In this document: positions 49,501-58,782 of the stretch, in pieces
Position numbering within the stretch: position 1 is the stretch's first letter
How the letters are laid out: each line of letters opens with the position of its first letter
NCBI RefSeq assembly: GCF_000002995.4
Contig: NW_025062475.1
Coordinates: 9,800,187 to 9,864,186, forward strand
Source: Brugia malayi
Lineage: Eukaryota > Nematoda > Chromadorea > Rhabditida > Onchocercidae
DNA: 64,000 bases
Reading direction: 5' to 3'
Position numbers and translations under genes: made by a program
The notes under the pieces: model-generated
Databases searched by the model: none
Told to the model about the DNA's origin: nothing
The model's input: the letters and a program-made list of their open reading frames with translations, nothing else

Positions 49501-52500
49501 GGCAAATTCGGCGGTATTCCAGATTTCGGACCAGCCATTGGACCAGGAGCTCCTGCTACCGCTGCTGATTGTGCATTCATCTGTGGTGGCATTACATTTC
49601 CGTGGGTTAATGATGATGATGATGGTGGTGGTGGTGGCTGCTGATTTGGTTGCTGTTGTGACGATATTGTCGAATGTTCCATCATATGTGGTATCATCTG
49701 AGAACAAAACATTTTTTGAATTAATAAGATCCATCTAGCACCTTCAAATCAATTAAAAGTATGAGATAACTAATTTTAATAATTTAGGTTTTGTCAAGAA
49801 TAATTAAATCAAACTCAAATTTCGAGCAAAATTAAACATTTCTATATAATTAGTAAAATTTATCCTCTAAACTTACCGCACTACTTTGTTGAATCGCTGG
49901 TGATGCAGTTGGTGCATTAGTATAAGGCATTGGTTGATTTCTTGCTACCATATGGCCTTGTGGCAATTGTGCATAATTTGGTGATGCCTTAAACTGATTA
50001 AGTGAATAAACAAGCAAAACGTTAATGGAAGAAAAAAATGCAAGGAAAAAATGAAAAGAATAAATCAGAACAATTCTTCCTTTGCTGCTAAAGAATTTCA
50101 TCTTGTCCACCGATTACTTTGCAAATCGAAAATCATATAAGTTACTAACTCCGGTTTGCGTTTGCGAAATACCGTATGGATCAGATGCGCGTTGAGGTGG
50201 CATAGTATAACCACCTTGGTCATATGGTGGCCCCTGCTGGACCATGACCGTTCGCATCATTTGTCCACCTCCCTGTTGCATTGTTATCATACCTGGAAAT
50301 CAGATTTCGACATCACATAGATTTGTTTGATAACTGGTTTATATTTAATGAGAGAAAAAAATTTCATCTTTTTTTCCCCAATGCTTTCTTCAAATACTTC
50401 TAAAGTTTTGACAAAGTGATAACCTTGATGAGCAGCAGCTCTCATTCGGGGAGCCGAAGCTCCATTAAGCATTACGGGTGCACTGCCTCGTGCCAAACTC
50501 ATAGGCTGTGGTGTTGCGCTGCGTGTAGCGGCCGCATAAACCGCCCGAGAACCTGTATTTGCATATACTGGTCGAGAACCTGCAAGTTTTTCAAATATCC
50601 TAGAAATTTTAATAATAATTAGAAGTTTCTTCAAAGTCTTGGGAGAGAAATCTTTTCTGTATGGCTTGAATATTCTATTAATGTGGAAATATAAATTATA
50701 AAGTAAACGAACCGGATTGCTGATAAGCATATGAAAGAGACTGTGGAGATTGTTGATTAGGCGGTGGCATCATTTGTGAGGCAACGTAGTTGCCTTGTTG
50801 AGCTGGATGACCTAGTTGAGGACCAGCACCCTAAACGAATCTAACTTTCGTAAAACGGATAAAGTAGGAACAGTAATTTTTGTAATTTCAAACAGGGTAA
50901 TCGACCTTCCATTAAAATCATAATATGCTTACTTGGTATCCAATAAATCATCAAACCTTATTAATAATTTTTATAGAAAATAACCCCATTTTACCAGTAA
51001 TTAAGATGTAACAAAGTTCTTGTTTATGTAATTACAAATCTGCTGATTTATACCGGTTGCATAGTCATATCGGTGTGACCTGCAGGCCCGTACATTTGAG
51101 GTCCGGTGGCTCGTAAACCTCGTGGTCCGGCAGAAAGAGCTACATTTGGAGGACAATTTGCTGATGCCATCATCGTGGCACCACTTGTTACTGGACTCCT
51201 AAAATGTTTTACACATAAAATCTAATATAAAGCAATTTTACCAGAAAAGTTATAATGAACTACTACATAGAAAATTGAACAACTGCAATTTATATATAGA
51301 AACATCGCAATTTCAAGCAGGAACTTTAATAACCAACCTTGTCTGATACTGAGTGGTATATGGTGGTCGTGGGCTATTTAAAGTTTGATTATTTTGGCTG
51401 GAAGGATTTAATAACAATTCTTGCAAAACACTGGGTTGTGATGGAGCATTTTGTTGTGATTGCGCATTATGTGTTTGCGCTGGTGCACCGGCTTGAGACT
51501 GTATCACTGATGCTGGTCCCATATAATTTCCATGGCTAACTGAGGGTGGTTGACTTGTAGCGCCAGTGGAACCAACTGATGATGGTCCGGGTCCATTATT
51601 CGCCTGAAAACAACTTCAGCAACTGTATGAAAATAAGTCAGTTTAACAAAGGAATAAATGCAATATGGAAGCAACAACAGCAAATTAATGCTGCTAGCAA
51701 CAACTTAGTAAATTTCTACCACATTTAATGCCAAGTAAGGAAAAGGAAAACCAATACACTGTATATCAATAAGTTGTCAAGAAATGAATGAAACGCGAAA
51801 TTATTTTATAACAAGAGAGAAGGATTTTAAGGTAGCAAGTTTCGAAGTTCAGAAGATAAAGAATTCGCTATTTACTGAAACTATGTGATCTTGCTCTCAC
51901 TAACAATTTATTACATTAAAAAGTATAACAATCAAAAGACTTCATTTAAAAAAATTTTTTTGAAATCCAAATTATAAACTGCTGAATAATCAGAAAAATA
52001 AGCACTCTCCTCACATCCTCTAATTTCATATAATGGACTATTTTTGCACATTGATCATTTTAATTCTAATCTAACCAACAGGAGAGTTGGAAATAATCAA
52101 TGTGAAATTATACCTGAGCATTTAATCTATATATTTCCGTTGATGAAATCACAAAAATCAACCTTGTAATTTTGGACATTTGAGACACCTCCGAAGAAGG
52201 ATCCAACTAAGGCAGCTTGATGTGACAGACTACATATGAATTTTATCCCCAAAAATCTTTAAAATTTTAAACTGACAAAGCGAATTACAGAAGAATATGC
52301 AAAAATGCCATACCGACATATGAACACTTGATGGTGCTTGAGACATCGTCTCCAGGATAGACGGCAACGGCTCCAATTTTTCCAATTCACTCAACGGATC
52401 ATCATCAAAGTCTGTAAATTCAATTTGAAATAATTTACAGAATTCAATAATAGCTAACAACAAAAACAAATTTGACAACAAGATAACTGACGCCAACAAG

Positions 52501-53021
52501 ATTCAGCAGTATGATAGCTGGCACTCTAGTAATACACTGAAAGTTTTTGTAATAGTGAAAAGTTTCAATAAATTTAAAACAACATCAGCTGAATAGAAAC
52601 ATTCCTCTAAGATTTCTAGATAAAAAAGGAGTGAAAAGAGTATTCAATTTGCTGTTCTTACTTTAGGAAGTACTTTTGTTTTAGCAAAAGAAGTCGTTAG
52701 CAATTGACAACTTTAAGAAATGCAATTTCACAAAAATTCGAAATGATTACTGAAAACTGGTTTCCAAAAATATTGATCTACCTTCTGGAAAAGTATAAAT
52801 CATAAACCTCAATGTTCAACAATTACTAAGCTCGACCAAATCTAACAAACTACCTCACCAAAGTGAACTACGAAGACATTTTTAGATTGGGATTTGAAGA
52901 TTAAAAATATACTCCAGCTGCTAGTGAAATGAATAAAAACTCGACAGATCAATCATAGCTAACCTGATGGTGATGAAAGTTTCGGTTTCTTTGACGATGG
53001 TTCATCGAGAACATCAGTCAT
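38057..53021 (-). CDS. cbp-1: CBP/p300 histone acetyltransferase coactivator, complete, 39 exons
   Basis: Nuclear coactivator that acetylates histones and bridges transcription factors to the general machinery. Exons: 52964-53021, 52314-52411, 51338-51603, 51054-51198, 50713-50830, 50424-50579, 50150-50292, 49877-49993, 49449-49697, 48944-49114, 48588-48690, 48043-48174, 47600-47909, 47186-47483, 46889-47018, 46568-46669, 46300-46410, 45946-46085, 45724-45840, 45469-45639, 45039-45196, 44665-44778, 44420-44540, 43816-44048, 43515-43658, 43139-43433, 42742-42959, 42321-42501, 41734-41952, 41488-41613, 41145-41342, 40888-41035, 40359-40559, 39765-39886, 39376-39622, 39055-39248, 38850-38942, 38422-38667, 38057-38197. 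They sum to 6534 nt (2177 aa) and every junction keeps phase. All the family's domains are present in order. The start [19 protein letters not shown] matches the family's N-terminal basic motif. Less certain are the donors of the exons ending at 46300, 40888 and 39765. Confidence 0.97.
40888..41342 (-). CDS. cbp-1: cbp-1 exons 31-32: TAZ2 zinc finger
   Basis: TAZ2 (CH3), about residues 1649-1735, a docking site for transcription-factor activation domains. Landmarks are [49 protein letters not shown] and [17 protein letters not shown]. All zinc ligands of the family are present. Exon 32 could end at a GTTAGT donor (40888, used) or a GTGGTT donor three bases earlier; both keep phase. Confidence 0.97.
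41488..41952 (-). CDS. cbp-1: cbp-1 exons 29-30: end of HAT and ZZ zinc finger
   Basis: Exon 29 completes the HAT ([30 protein letters not shown]) and starts the ZZ finger ([19 protein letters not shown]). Exon 30 completes it with [20 protein letters not shown], giving the expected Cys pairs and terminal His pair. A short acidic linker leads to TAZ2. Confidence 0.97.
42321..43658 (-). CDS. cbp-1: cbp-1 exons 25-28: HAT catalytic core and Lys-rich loop
   Basis: Catalytic acetyltransferase core. Exon 25 has [16 protein letters not shown] and [13 protein letters not shown]. Exon 26 has [40 protein letters not shown] and [14 protein letters not shown], so the Asp, Arg, Trp and Trp-Tyr residues that hold acetyl-CoA and act in catalysis in p300 are kept. 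Exon 27 has [10 protein letters not shown], then an E/Q/R-rich helix and an Asp cluster. Exons 27-28 carry a lysine-rich stretch, the counterpart of the autoinhibitory loop, before the second HAT part ([14 protein letters not shown]). Confidence 0.98.
43816..45039 (-). CDS. cbp-1: cbp-1 exons 22-24: RING/PHD and start of HAT
   Basis: Continues from [10 protein letters not shown] and [10 protein letters not shown] in exon 21 through [29 protein letters not shown] and [12 protein letters not shown], the interrupted RING plus PHD module that packs against the acetyltransferase core. Exon 24 then begins the HAT core ([20 protein letters not shown]). The loop in exon 22 and the Met/Lys-rich segment in exon 23 differ most from vertebrates. 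Confidence 0.95.
45039..45840 (-). CDS. cbp-1: cbp-1 exons 19-21: bromodomain
   Basis: Acetyl-lysine-binding bromodomain, about residues 950-1065. Visible landmarks are [55 protein letters not shown] and [15 protein letters not shown]. The acetyl-lysine-anchoring asparagine is present in WLYNRK. Exon boundaries all fall in phase 0 until the end of exon 21. Confidence 0.98.
45946..46669 (-). CDS. cbp-1: cbp-1 exons 16-18: CRD1-like SUMO-motif segment
   Basis: Linker before the bromodomain. It contains three sumoylation consensus motifs (hydrophobic-K-x-E): IKME (880-883), VKTE (923-926) and IKVE (938-941), in a lysine/glutamate-rich context ending EEKKELPDK. Vertebrate p300/CBP has a repression domain (CRD1) with tandem KxE SUMO sites in this position. 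The donor of exon 17 is uncertain: GTAGGT (used here) and a nearby GTTGTA both keep the frame and differ by one residue. Confidence 0.8.
46889..47483 (-). CDS. cbp-1: cbp-1 exons 14-15: KIX domain
   Basis: Encodes the KIX domain, about residues 730-820, the three-helix docking site for CREB-type activators. The sequence runs from [20 protein letters not shown] through [16 protein letters not shown] and [18 protein letters not shown] to [20 protein letters not shown]. The helix-3 segment is almost identical to the vertebrate one. A basic/Gln tail follows. Confidence 0.97.
47600..47909 (-). CDS. cbp-1: cbp-1 exon 13: 29-residue polyglutamine linker
   Basis: The linker between TAZ1 and KIX carries 29 uninterrupted glutamines (about residues 623-651), encoded at 47713-47799 by a CAA/CAG mixture. 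It is flanked by [12 protein letters not shown] and [15 protein letters not shown]. Mixed codons slow but do not prevent repeat-length change. Confidence 0.95.
48043..49114 (-). CDS. cbp-1: cbp-1 exons 10-12: TAZ1 zinc finger
   Basis: Encodes the TAZ1 (CH1) domain, roughly residues 485-580, which binds activation domains. It opens with [20 protein letters not shown] and continues through [15 protein letters not shown] and [14 protein letters not shown], ending [10 protein letters not shown]. Cys and His spacing matches the three HCCC zinc sites of vertebrate TAZ1. The donor after exon 11 was fixed at GTATGT because only that choice restores the usual three residues (SYP) between the paired cysteines. 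Confidence 0.96.
49449..51603 (-). CDS. cbp-1: cbp-1 exons 3-9: flexible Q/P/G/S-rich region with LXXLL box
   Basis: Seven exons encode residues 53-450, low in order and rich in Q, P, S, G, A and M. Residues 112-116 read LQELL, an LXXLL nuclear-receptor box in the place where vertebrate CBP has its receptor-interaction region. Exon 6 contains a short internal repeat ([16 protein letters not shown]). Exon 9 has a run of prolines and serines (PPPPPSSSS). Splice sites are canonical and phases agree; the exact sequence of this fast-evolving region was taken from frame continuity rather than from homology. Confidence 0.9.
52314..53021 (-). CDS. cbp-1: cbp-1 exons 1-2: N-terminal motif
   Basis: Exon 1 (52964-53021) encodes [19 protein letters not shown], the KKPKL-type nuclear-localisation motif found at the start of p300/CBP. 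Exon 2 (52314-52411) encodes an acidic stretch ([15 protein letters not shown]), the counterpart of the acidic segment after the basic motif in animal homologues. The introns here (552 and 710 bp) are the longest in the gene. The 710-bp intron holds a weak exon-like segment at about 52160-52210 that I left out because it breaks the frame. Confidence 0.93.
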
Positions 53022-53055
53022 TTTTACCAGCTTCAATTGACTGGATGATACAATA
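53022..53055 (-). promoter_or_regulatory. cbp-1: Probable trans-splice acceptor / short 5' UTR of cbp-1
   Basis: On the minus strand, TTTATTGTATCATCCAG ends 19 bases before the cbp-1 ATG (CAG at 53041-53043, leader 53022-53040). A 3' splice site with no upstream coding exon and a leader this short is typical of spliced-leader addition in nematodes. A cis-spliced 5' UTR exon cannot be excluded. Confidence 0.6.
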
Positions 53056-54594
53056 AACTGAGTCGAATTCAAGAAAGAAGATGATAATTCATCTGAGGCT
53101 AAGCCTCAATGGGCTAACAAGCTTATACGGTTATCGCCAGCAAGATAACGCTTCGTTTAGCAGCGAATTTCTCGTTGCAATTTTACGCGTAAATGCTGAG
53201 TAGCAATGAATACACACGGTTAATAAAGATAAAACTGCGGATGGAACTGCTCAACAATATTATCTTTTAATCGTTTCTTCATCCAAACTTGACAAATATG
53301 ATAATGATGTGTCCACAGATGTGATTGAATTAGCTAAGTCAATTATAGAGCCAATTTCTACTGATAAAGATCTGCGTCTTTCCAATACTAGTACAATCTA
53401 AAAAACAAGAAACAAACTGTACATATATTAATCCCGTTATGTATTGCAAATATTTGAATGTTTATCAAACAACGAAGCTTTAAAGTAACAAAGCTTTTCA
53501 AATCACTAGCTTGTAGCAATTGCCTTTCACTAACAAGTTTCACCAAACATTTTCATAGTAAATCGGCATAATTTAAAAAATTTTCGACTGTTCTCACTCA
53601 TTCTTTTCCATAATTAATCACACAAATCCTTTCTATAATTCTTTCAGACTTCTTTCTGAATTATTCATGCGCCATCCGGAAATTATCCGGATAATTTTTC
53701 GTCGCATTTTGAGATTGTCCATCCATTCTCCCGAACATCATTTTTCTCACTAACTACGTCACAAGCATGCCCAAACATTCCTAACAAATACGGTATCGCA
53801 TTAGTCGTTCTCCTCTAAAGACACTATTGTTCTGACTATAACAATTACGTATAACAACATTTCAACTTTATAATTTTAATCATTCTTATACAATTAAATA
53901 TTATCAATAGTACAGGAGTATACAATATTCAGCAACTACTCATAAAAATTGGTAACCATCTTTTACTGTCATATTAGGATTTTATTTCCACCAAAAACAC
54001 AACTACTTTTTAAATTTATTTGGTTGGCAAGCAAATGACCTTCCTATAAATAATCGAATCTTTTCTACATGTAAAATTTGATTTCAGCATTATAAGTAAG
54101 CTCAGCATGCTACCAGTTTCCACCAGCGCTAATAATCGATATGATACATTTAATCGCAGGACAAGTACACGTATACTGTCTAATTGGAAAAACCTGACAA
54201 CTATGTCACTAATTTAAGACAAAAAAACTTCACCGAAAGACTGCGCATCACGCTGCAAGCAACTATTTATTAGCTGATTAAAGCGTGTAAGTGATAAGTC
54301 ATAAAAGAAGTGGCTGCATATCTAGTATTCCCACTATGAAGCCATAAGTAGCCGAATACTGGAACGTGCATTAATGCAGTAAACTGCGCTGCAAGCAAGT
54401 GCAACTTGTCACACCACAAGACGAAAAAAGAAAAATTGATAAGTTACAATGCATGCATATTTTGCATTTGCATTTGCGATTCTATCGCGCAGCATGTGAC
54501 TACAAAAGATTGGAAAAAAAACGCACGCGCATCACGGAGTTGATTTGGAAAAAAGGGCGAATGCCGCATAAAACAACATTGGTCAGCTGTCCAC

Positions 54595-54716
54595 ACGCAC
54601 ATACACACACACACATACATACATACACATACATGTACACACGCACGCATACACACACACCTGCATGCATGCATGTATGTATGTGCACGTATGTATGTAT
54701 GCATGTACAGACATAT
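54595..54716. repeat. CA/CATA then GTAT simple-sequence inverted region
   Basis: The left half is built from CACA and CATA units (ACACATACATACATACAC), the right half from GCAT and GTAT units (ATGTATGTATGTGCACGTAT). The halves are therefore complementary and can fold back. The alternating purine-pyrimidine pattern runs throughout. Confidence 0.85.
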
Positions 54717-54769
54717 AACAATGCCATGCATTTTATTGGAGGCATATTATTCTGCAACAGATGAAGGGA

Positions 54770-55470
54770 GAACGAGACATCAGAAGGAGAGAAAGATGAA
54801 GGTACTTTAGGAAGTACGCAATAATACTAGAAAGATAATGTAGAAGTGGGAGAGTCAGAAGATTTGAAAATGAAAAAGAGAAAGAAGACGAAAGACGCAT
54901 GCTGCATACGAAGAAGAAAAAGGAAGAAGAAAAGAAAGGAAGAAAAAGGAAGACAAATAAGCGAAAAATAGTAGGGTTAGCAAAAGTGAATAAAAGGAGA
55001 GAAGTAGAGAAAGAGCTTTTCCAAAGGAAAGGATGCAAGTACATTAGCACTTATAGCACTAAAAGAGGAAGAGAGAGAGACAGATAGGGAAGAGAAGCAG
55101 AGGGGATTGCACGCGACGCGAATTTCTCTTCCATCCACGGTTTGAAACTTTCGATTGAACTATGTGATTGAAATGAATGGAGCGAATAGAAGAGAACGGG
55201 AGAGATACAAAGGAAGGAAGTGTGAACAATAGAGAGGTGCGTTAGACAGAAAAAATAGCAGAAAAGTTAGTACAACAAAAGAAAGGGAGAAAAGTGATAT
55301 TAAGAAGAAGAAATAAAAAGAGACGACCAAAGAAATAGTGAAGGATTATGGACAGTAACTATTGCAGAAAGAAAAAGTAACTTAACGAAAAAGAAATGTG
55401 GTAGAATAAGAAGAGGAAGAGAAAGAGAGAGGGAAAGAAAGAGAAGAAATAAAAGTGAAAAAACTTAGAC
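54770..55470. repeat. Long purine-rich tract upstream of cbp-1
   Basis: About 700 bases in which the plus strand is dominated by GA, GAA, GAAA and GGAA units, with short non-purine breaks (for example around 55110-55175). On the cbp-1 sense strand this is a pyrimidine-rich tract 1.7-2.4 kb upstream of the start codon. The Lys/Glu/Arg-rich open frame at 54899-55087 is a by-product. Confidence 0.7.
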
Positions 55471-57643
55471 AAATTCACATACATACAAATTTCGTATACT
55501 TATTTGCCTTTGAACCTTTGTGTTGCTCCGAACGGCGCAAATTGTATTCCATCCATCCATTTTGATACGCTAACATTGTCACCAGACAGATAGACAGACA
55601 GATATACAAACAAAGACACACACACTCGTGGAAGAGTGGAAGGGTGGGAGAGTGAGAGAGACCGAGAGAGGACCGCAGCGCACTTTGTGTGTGTGTGTGT
55701 GTGTGCTATAGCCAAAGACAAGTTGTGATAAGGACATGGGATCCTAACACGAATGAATGCATCAGCTCTCAGAATTCTCTCGTCTGTTGCAGCGCTAAAG
55801 ACGTTTAAGTAGAGTTAAGATTGCAGCTCTGTGGTTATTCAATTAATTTTGAAATTGGGGGTGGTCGCTGATAATCTCACAAGTATTTGATACAGTTGGT
55901 TTTATGATGCTTCTCATTGATTCCAGAAAAAAAAAAAAACATTTCCAGGACTGCTTCGACTATGTGTAGTAATTAGGAGTTATTGTAATTGTAAATTTAC
56001 GAATGAAAAATGGACAAAAAGGAAAACGGAGTAACATCATTGTAGCAAAAATATCTTTCTTCCTTTTTTTTCATGTTTTTCCTTGCCGGTATTTTCTTAA
56101 TTTAAAATGCCTGAATGCATTATTGCAGTTTTTTATTTCTTTTTTTATTTTCTCTCCTTGTAATTAGGAATTTTGGTTTTTTTACGTTTGTTGGAAAAAG
56201 GAGTGTTGCAAATCTAAGCCCATTATATAAAAAATGATGCATTATATAAATTTTTCATGACAAGAAATTTTTTTAAAAAAAATTTATAGCAGAAATTTGA
56301 AAAAATTTTCAATTTTTTTCAAATATATTTTGCATGGAAGATTTAATTACAAATTTAATGGATTCATAGCATCACTATTGTTTTGCACCTTTTCCACTTT
56401 TTCTTTTCAATTTCGGATTATTTACTCATTTCGAACTGCTATTTCTCTCCATTTTTTATAATGATGAAATTATATTTCTTTACTGATACGAAAATGATGA
56501 TATAAATATAGTATTAGTAAAATACGAAAAAGAAAAGTTCTCTTCAAGAATGTGTTATAACTGATGATCGTTTATTTTTTTTTAAACATCTTATCTGTTT
56601 AAATGATAATTAAGAGACAATAAATATTGATTGCTTTACTTCTTTGCTATTTGAAGTGATAGATTAATCTGATTGACAAAAAAGAAAAAAATTGCTATGT
56701 ATGAAGATTTAAAAGTTCAACAAATAAGGGAAAAAGGCGGTAGATAAATTATTTTCCACTCATTTAATTGTGAACAAATGTTGCAGAGCAAAATTTTCTT
56801 CTGAAATATTTTTAAAACTCTCGTGCACTGGTTTACAAGGTTGATCTTATTTATACCTCTTGCAAGAAGTATGGATAAGATGAATTTCTGTTCTCATTTA
56901 TTTCCCTTATTTTCTTATGCTAGATGAGAATAGGTAAAAGAAAAGGAAAATGAAGACTAAAAAGTGTGAAAAACTTGATAATTTAGTTAAAAAAAAATGA
57001 TTTAACTAGTTTTGCTTAATTTAATATGTTTGTGAGCATATATGTTTGCTTCAACTTAAAACAATTTATAAATGCAGCATACTGGATAAAATGGCAGCAA
57101 ATACAAATGTAAATGCAAGTGCAAGTGCAAATCATTTGCATTAAACTTGGACGAATAAAATGATCCAATTATTAACAATCGAACAAATATATTCTCAAAA
57201 AAATAAAACAAATCAAATAAGCATCCTATGTATGATATCATTTGGTTTAAATATTTTATTTCAAAATTCATCTGCAGCCTTAATTTGTTACTTTTAATAA
57301 AGGAAAGTTAATCAAACAAGGTGTTATGGATAATGTCTTTGTTGTAATAGAAAATTTGAAAAGTTTATTGGGATGATGAAATTTTTAAAAATGAAAGGTT
57401 TGATTGTGTAATTTCATCTATAAATATTGTCTCATTAATGAAATATAATAGTAAATGTTATTGTATTTGGGTGAAAAATATTTCACAACGAATATTTAAA
57501 ATGCAAAAAATATCAGATAAATTATGTCAATAAATTTAAATTAAATTTAATATAAAACTGGGAAAAATTATTTGAATGAAGAAAGGAAATAAATTATTAA
57601 ATGAAGTAAAGGAATAACTCCACTGCTATTTAGTCAAGAATTC

Positions 57644-57771
57644 AACTATTAATTATTTTGTGGTTTAATTAATAAATGAAAAGCATTCTTTGGGATGACT
57701 GTTACTTAACTATTAATTATTTTGTGGTTTAATTAATAAATGAAAAGCATTCTTTGGGATGACTGTTACTT
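57644..57771. repeat. Perfect 64-bp tandem duplication
   Basis: Two identical 64-bp copies, 57644-57707 and 57708-57771, each beginning AACTATTAATTATTTTGTGG. I see no difference between copies, which suggests a recent duplication or an assembly duplication. Confidence 0.95.
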
Positions 57772-58766
57772 AATCGTCTCTAAAGTTAACTTATATTTAT
57801 CACTGAATAAGATATAATTGCACGATATGCTAGAAATTTTTTATTTCAATAGATATAAACTGAGCAAAATACTTCTATTATGCAAATGTATATCGAATAT
57901 CATTAGAGATGCAATATGAATAAGTACTTCAGTACCTAAATATGCCAGAATAAAAGTTAGTTAAGCATAGCTTCTAACAAAAATTTTTTCAGAAAAATTT
58001 TATTATTAAATTATTATTATATAAAAAATTTTATTATTATTGTCAATACCTCTATGATTAATTAAAATTAATTCAGTTCAACTTAATAAATCGATCAAGC
58101 TAATAGTTACCGTTTAGCTTGAGAGGAACTTAATTCATCACTTAGCACACATTAAATGCTACGCTTCTGATCCAGCCTACTAAAAAACTTTGACAATTTA
58201 CATAATTTCATTGTCAATGACCTGTTTCGGTTCCAGTATGTATTGACTTAATAATTTTGTGAAAGAATTGCAGCAGTTTAAAACTCACTGATAATTTCAG
58301 TTGTTTAATAAAAATGCTATAATTTGATCCAAAAAAAATCACTTTTATATGATAAATTTATTCATTATCAAATCCTTTCTATTGTTAAGTGGTTCCTTGC
58401 AATAATTTACACAATTTTATTATTGTTCAAACAATTACTTTAATGGCAACAACTAATATAATCAGTAATATAAAACAGCGATAACAAAAACAACAATAAC
58501 AAATATCATTATACATTATTAAAATTTGCACCCGTATCATTTAAATGAAACAAATGTTAGTTAGTCACATTTGTAAATTATTAAATTTGATAGACTGAAT
58601 TAGAAGCAATTAGATAATTTAGGAATGGAAATGGACTAATTCATTTTTATCAAAGAAAAAATTGATATGAATTTTATTCAATTTGCTGAAAAACTGCAAA
58701 GATTGTTTTTAAAGCTAACATCCAATTTTGGTTGTTTAATAAAAAATAAAGCTTAATTTAATATCT

Positions 58767-58772
58767 TTTATT
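58767..58772 (-). terminator. lon-1: Probable polyadenylation signal of lon-1
   Basis: AATAAA on the minus strand, 10 bases after the lon-1 stop codon. Very short 3' UTRs are common in nematodes. No other close candidate seen. Confidence 0.55.
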
Positions 58773-58782
58773 TGGTCTGATT

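Larger units (their letters stand above)
53056..58766. other. 5' flank of cbp-1 and spacer to lon-1
   Basis: No gene supported. The half nearest cbp-1 is less A/T-rich and should hold its promoter. It includes a CA/CATA-GTAT inverted region (about 54595-54716) and a long purine-rich tract (about 54770-55470). From 56000 the sequence is A/T-rich with homopolymers. ORFs around 54400-55090 and 55500-55720 are products of these simple sequences. Confidence 0.55.

Noticed and set aside
52160..52215. Possible extra cbp-1 exon ([12 protein letters not shown]) in the 710-bp intron
   Set aside because: Its best donor would shift the frame of the next exon; flanking exons already join in phase without it.
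57660..57672. Resemblance to the nematode spliced-leader 5' end (GGTTTAATTA)
   Set aside because: The match stops after ten bases, lies inside the 64-bp duplication and has no adjacent donor or Sm-site structure.
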